This document shows, in pieces, positions 21,656 through 25,019 of a DNA stretch of 25,019 bases; the stretch's first letter is position 1, and each line of letters begins with the position of its first letter. The stretch comes from Coprinopsis marcescibilis. Taxonomy: Eukaryota > Basidiomycota > Agaricomycetes > Agaricales > Psathyrellaceae. The notes beneath the pieces were generated by a model. That model was not told the DNA's origin. It made no database searches and saw nothing but the letters and a program-made list of their open reading frames with translations. Position numbers and translations under genes: made by a program. The stretch lies in NCBI GenBank assembly GCA_004369085.1, contig ML210461.1, positions 1 to 25,019 of the forward strand. Direction: 5' to 3'.

Positions 21656-23400
21656 TCAGGCATGCTTGGGAAATGAATCACCTTCAGGCAATGAGCTGTA
21701 CACGAATCAGATCATACTACATAAGTGTAACTATCCGAGATACTAGTGAAACGTACCGAAACAAAGGTGTGCCGTACCACAGTTCGGGGTCTTCACCCAT
21801 TTCCATCATAAATGTTTTATAAGTGACCATTCCTTCCATAGTCTCATCCTCGTAAGGTCTGCCTCTCTTTGGCTTCCTCCAGGTAAGTTTCTCAGTATAC
21901 GCATAGGAGAACATAGCGAACAATGGGATAATAGCCTTCTTGTTAATTGCGGCGAACTCCTTTGGGATGGCCTTTTGAATTTCGGTCCATTTCTTCCCCT
22001 CGACACCGTCGTTGAACCAGATATACTTCCAATCATGGATTGAACTCATATTTCGGCTTGCCCCATACGTCGAGAGGCGTGTTCTTGGTTTGCTTGCACC
22101 TCTTCTCAAGGTCCGGCTCGCTAAAGTTGTAATGACATGCACCCCAGACGAGGATGCAGAAGAGAGACTCAAGGTCGTGCAGCAGAAGGTGTCGGGGAGG
22201 CGAGGAACTAAGGAGATCGAAGGCCATAAAGGGTAGGGTTCCCGTCTGCTGCTTAGTCGCGGATTCGGAGAGTTGAACTTCTTCAACGAAAGAAGCCATG
22301 CCCCAGTCGTTGATCACCCCTTTGATCTCACTGGAGACTTTGCCACCGTCTCCTTTCTCCAAAACAGGAGGTTGTTCTCACTAAGATTCCGATCAAGATC
22401 ATTTCCTTTACTGTACGATACAAAATGGCCTGAAAAAACATGGTTAGGAATGGGGGTGAGGGAATATACGGAGAAGTTCACATACATTTGACACATTGGA
22501 GCCATACCGCAAAGAATTCTTCGGCGCTATCCACGCACCACAATTCCCTGCACAATCGACCAACTGTAACATGCATCACGCGCTCACTGTAGCAATTAAA
22601 CGCCTTGTCCCTCTTTAAGCGATCTGGAATCCCTGGGATCTTGACTCATGGCATTCCAGGCTCGTGAATGTTGCGGGTTCGTTTGGCCTTCCCAGTGGCA
22701 ACACTTCCTGGCCCTTCGTTGCACTTGCTCCCGATAGGTCCTTGCTCAGACTCCTCGGCGATGCGCGTCAAATTGGTGCTGGCGAAACTCTGGGATGCCA
22801 GGCCCAACGATTCGTCTGGAGGAGTGCGCGTGTCGGACTTTCTGCTCCTGTTGTTCTCATTGTTTAAGCTGGAAAACTCGTAATTGAGTGGCTCGGGAAT
22901 GTCCTTAACGAAGCTCAATGCCTCGTAGTTCAAGAGGCTTCTAAATTCCGTTGAACGTTGTAAGGTCTTCCACCTGGCTTTGTGATCGTAGAAGGCGGGC
23001 TTTGGGGCCTTGACTATGACACCATCAGGTTCAAGGTCTCGATTTTCTTGTAGCTTGTACTCGTTGTTGAATTCATTGAGCTGAGTCCGTGAACTCCAGA
23101 AGACGTCGCTATATAGCGTCTGACCCGTGGATTCGTGGGACCCCGCCACGGTTGCGGGCTCAACAAAGCTCAGTGCAGCGGCCAGGAGGGGCTCGCAGAG
23201 ATCGAAGAAGGGCTTATACATGACTTTTCTTGCGCATTATCAATATGATATGCCAGATCACGTATCTTCCTTGCGTCCAAGTCCCACTTGTGAGCGAGAA
23301 TCTTCTCCGCAATATCCTTGTCGACTCCTAGAACTTTCATCCTCTGGCGAAGAATCGCGTTTGTAGAGCTCAGTCTCTTGTCAAAGCTGGGCGCAGACAT
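21656..23400 (-). pseudogene. FunK1-type fungal protein kinase, second copy, decayed
   Basis: Minus-strand pieces line up as one FunK1 gene: MSAPSFDKRLSS at 23400, a frameshift near 23220, then MYKPFFDLCEPLL and DLEPDGVIVKAP of the N-terminal domain, an in-frame TGA at 22646-22648, then ELWCVDSAEEFFAVWLQCVK, an intron at 22430-22485, the catalytic-loop region DLDRNLSENNLLFWRK, a frameshift near 22355, GVINDWGMASF, GTLPFMAFDLL, HLLLHDLESLFCILVWG, a frameshift near 22030, and KKWTEIQKAIPKEFAAINK to the tail. A last intron at 21696-21756 would put the stop at 21656-21658. The segment between the N-terminal domain and the catalytic loop is too short to hold a kinase N-lobe with its ATP-binding lysine. 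The HxD catalytic motif reads DRN, so the catalytic Asp is Asn. Structural decay and active-site loss agree: this is not a working kinase. It shares an intron position with the left copy. Confidence 0.85.
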
Positions 23401-23415
23401 GTTGATATCGGATAT

Positions 23416-23471
23416 CTGATTCCGATTGAATAAGCACGTGAAGACAATCTACTAGAAGTTAAGCAACTTAC
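23416..23471 (-). other. Probable intron in the leader of the second FunK1 copy
   Basis: On the minus strand GTAAGT at 23471 and AATCAG ending at 23416 bound a 56-bp intron of the local type. Splicing it does not put the upstream frame (MDFSNCSDYSS..., ATG at 23541) in frame with the ATG at 23400. With the TATA box at 23561-23567, transcription would begin near 23530, after the 23541 ATG, so this is best read as a 5' UTR intron and 23400 as the first ATG of the transcript. Confidence 0.45.
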
Positions 23472-23560
23472 CAGATGAGTCTTCAGAGTGAGAATAGCCG
23501 TAGTCGAGTGAAGAGTAGTCGGAGCAGTTTGAGAAATCCATGGTCGGTGAAAGGCCTGGT

Positions 23561-23567
23561 TTATATA
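23561..23567 (-). promoter_or_regulatory. TATA box of the second FunK1 copy
   Basis: TATATAA on the minus strand, in the context TGTATATAAACC, about 160 bp before the ATG at 23400. It lies outside the inverted-repeat arm. The site inside the arm equivalent to the good TATA box of the right arm is degraded here to TATAGAA (around 23720). Confidence 0.45.
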
Positions 23568-23601
23568 CAGGAGGTTTCCATAATTCGCAGAGATCCTCGT
23601 G

Positions 23602-23819
23602 TACGGTTGACGAGAACGTCGTGGATGAAATTTCCCGCGCGAGCACATCTCGGCATTCACCGGGCCAATTCCCACCGACAACATCAGCTCGCCCTCGTAC
23701 CTACCACCACTTCTATACATCAAATTAGCCTCCGGAGGTCGTAAAACAGGTTTAATAGTAGCATATAGGTATATATCACGTATTTGTACCATCCGCCTCC
23801 CTTAGCTACAGATGCCAAC
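23602..23819 (-). repeat. Inverted repeat, left arm
   Basis: The arm matches the reverse complement of 24801-25019. The best part, about 23602-23677, differs from the other arm at about three positions in 76 and includes the block GTCGTGGATGAAATTTCCCG. Further islands are CTCCGGAGGTCGTAAAAC, TTTAATAGTAGCA-like and TTAGCTACAGATGCCAAC, with diverged sequence between them. The arm is the upstream region of the second FunK1 copy on the minus strand. Confidence 0.85.
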
Positions 23820-23885
23820 CACTTAAAATGTGTGCACCGTGTTGGCACCGTGAATTGAGCATGTACCTGAACAGACTAGTACATT

Positions 23886-24173
23886 CTACTCTAACATATC
23901 TCCAATAACATCAGAAATGGACTGTAAAGCATCCCAAGCATTGTCTAAAGTAGTAGGAGGTTGACCAGTTGAGATATAGGCGGCCTCAGCAATGGCTTTG
24001 AAATCATCGCTAAACCAGTGGAAAAAGGTTTCGCGCGGACTAACCTCTTCCTCAATCAGACGTCTTGTTTGTTGTTGGATGTCCTCAGGAACCCTAATGA
24101 AGCAGTTCACAGCGTTGGCGTCGTAGTCGCTGGGCCGCTGAATAGCATCAGCAGGCACATGACCCGATGGCAT
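23886..24173 (-). CDS. Unidentified 95-codon open frame between the repeat arms
   Basis: I do not recognise it. It is an uninterrupted minus-strand frame beginning MPSGHVPADA and ending SISDVIGDMLE, with an acidic, helix-prone middle (RRLIEEEVSPRETFFHWF). It has protein-like composition and sits between the kinase remnants. It may be an exon or fragment of a larger broken gene; no splice partner is evident on either side. A chance frame is possible. Confidence 0.25.
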   Translation of the reverse strand: MPSGHVPADAIQRPSDYDANAVNCFIRVPEDIQQQTRRLIEEEVSPRETFFHWFSDDFKAIAEAAYISTGQPPTTLDNAWDALQSISDVIGDMLE

Positions 24174-24210
24174 ATGCTTGTTGTGTACGGACGCAGTGAT
24201 GGTTCCAGTA

Positions 24211-24765
24211 TGTTTAGATCTCCGATTTGCGAACTTGTGGCTTCTTCAGGAATGCGGAAACGCTTCAAAAGCATCTGGTATGGGAGAAATAGAAAACGAC
24301 TCTGCTAGCACGCCAGACTCGGGCTTTACATGGCCGATGGAGGAAAGACACGCAAATTCGCGCGTTGACCGGTTTAGCGGCACTTTGCAGTATACATCGG
24401 TACACTCCGAGATCTCTCATCCGACCACTTATGCGTTTGCCCATTTCGTACTCGAGTCTACCCAGCATCAAATCATGTTTGTTGACTTGCAAGGTAAGTC
24501 GACGCTGTCTGCAGACGAGACACAGGTGCTAATTTCATTACATACAATAGGGACCCCTATATTGCTTCGTCATGCTGGTGAACGTTGAAGGTGTTCTACT
24601 CTTTGATCCAATGACCCACACGGCTACTGAGTACATATTATTTAAGTTTCAGTTTATGTATTCAAGTCCAAGATTGATTCCAGAGATTCTGGAGTCGGTG
24701 TTCACGGTGTTCAAGGCATCAACTCGTTTGTGGAACAACACCACACCAGTCCTTTTGAGACGTAG
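24211..24765 (+). pseudogene. Alpha-kinase domain, 3' part, one frameshift
   Basis: Fungal alpha-kinases are atypical protein kinases. The plus strand shows the C-terminal half of the domain: LRFANLWLLQECGNASKASG, TWPMEERH, DRFSGTLQYTS, YAFAHFVLESTQHQIMFVDL and QG at the first exon end; an intron at 24494-24550 (GTAAGT...AATAG); then GVLLFDPMTHT; an intron at 24631-24683; then DSGVGVHGVQGINSFVEQHH and a stop at 24763-24765. DLQG, DPMTHT and SGVG followed by GI..F.EQH are hallmarks of the family. The frame of the first exon does not meet the frame of LFDPMTHT through the intron; a one-base indel in the short middle exon is needed. The N-terminal half of the domain, with the ATP-contacting lysine, is not visible upstream. 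It is read as a truncated pseudogene. Confidence 0.82.
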
Positions 24766-24800
24766 TCTGTAGATAGAGACTTGGGGATGCAATATCCTTT

Positions 24801-25019
24801 GTTGGCATCTGTAGCTAAGGAAAGCGGACAGCACCAGTACCTACTATAGACGTGTCTGCTACTATTTAAACGGGTTTTACGACCTCCGGAGTCGAACTGA
24901 GTATATAAAAGCTGTGGTAGGTACAAGCGCAAGCTGGGACTATCTGTGGGAACTGGCCCGGCGAATGCCGAGATGTGCTCGCGCGGGAAATTTCATCCAC
25001 GACGTTCCCGTCAACCGTA
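24801..25019 (+). repeat. Inverted repeat, right arm, cut by the window edge
   Basis: Reverse-complement counterpart of 23602-23819. It probably continues beyond the window. On the plus strand it contains a TATA box (24902-24910), then about 55 bp later an ATG at 24965 (reading MPRCARAGNFIHDV), inside the most conserved part. The arm is most simply the promoter and leader of another gene related to the FunK1 copy, transcribed out of the window. Confidence 0.85.
24902..24910 (+). promoter_or_regulatory. TATA box pointing out of the window
   Basis: TATATAAAA at 24902-24910 in the right repeat arm, plus orientation. The expected transcription start would be near 24935, so the transcript leaves the window after about 85 bases. 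Confidence 0.45.

Noticed and set aside
23370..23792. 140-codon minus-strand frame across the left repeat arm
   Set aside because: It crosses the TATA box and the leader intron, starts at a non-conserved position relative to the other arm, and has no recognisable domain.
24494..24550. An alternative splice acceptor that would repair the alpha-kinase frame
   Set aside because: The other AG dinucleotides inside the intron (ending 24514, 24519 and 24525) do not give the needed phase, so the frameshift stands.
1..25019. CRISPR arrays, bacterial operons, ribosome binding sites, rRNA or intact transposases
   Set aside because: None was seen; the intron-rich gene structure is eukaryotic, and no transposase or reverse transcriptase motif was found in any frame read.

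Overview
The window reads as nuclear DNA of a filamentous basidiomycete, most likely an agaricomycete (mushroom-forming fungus). The coding genes are split by many short introns of 49-68 bp with GT...AG ends. There is a multi-exon laccase, and there are decayed members of two kinase families known to be expanded in Agaricomycetes (FunK1 and fungal alpha-kinases). Organism assignment is inference from these features.

Six gene models stay open across every splice junction I could place: a 14-exon secreted laccase (3202-5483, minus), a three-exon 62-residue protein with an N-terminal hydrophobic segment (6159-6460, plus), a six-exon nucleoporin of the Nup53/Nup35 family (7676-9019, plus), an 11-exon FAD-dependent aromatic-ring-type monooxygenase (15526-17457, plus), the three-exon RNA cap hypermethylase TGS1 (18737-19726, plus), and a single-exon four-helix membrane protein of unknown role (20525-21064, plus). 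They do not form one pathway. The nucleoporin and TGS1 are housekeeping genes; the laccase and the monooxygenase are oxidative enzymes of the kind wood- and litter-decaying fungi carry in many copies.

Both ends of the window hold kinase debris. At the left, 862-1594 (minus) is the C-terminal half of a FunK1 kinase with two in-frame stops. At the right, 21656-23400 (minus) is a second FunK1 copy with an in-frame stop, three frameshifts, no recognisable N-lobe and a lost catalytic aspartate. Next to it, 24211-24765 (plus) is the 3' part of an alpha-kinase gene with one frameshift. The alpha-kinase remnant lies between two arms of a roughly 220-bp imperfect inverted repeat (23602-23819 and 24801-25019). 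One arm is the upstream region of the right FunK1 copy. The other carries a clean TATA box pointing out of the window, so another related gene probably begins just past the right edge.

The largest unexplained stretch is 9020-15525, about 6.5 kb without a gene model I can support, holding only small palindromic elements. Smaller gene-free gaps flank the laccase and the monooxygenase. I did not find a convincing new multi-gene system. The points most worth a second look are the inverted duplicated block beside the kinase remnants and the small 62-residue gene.
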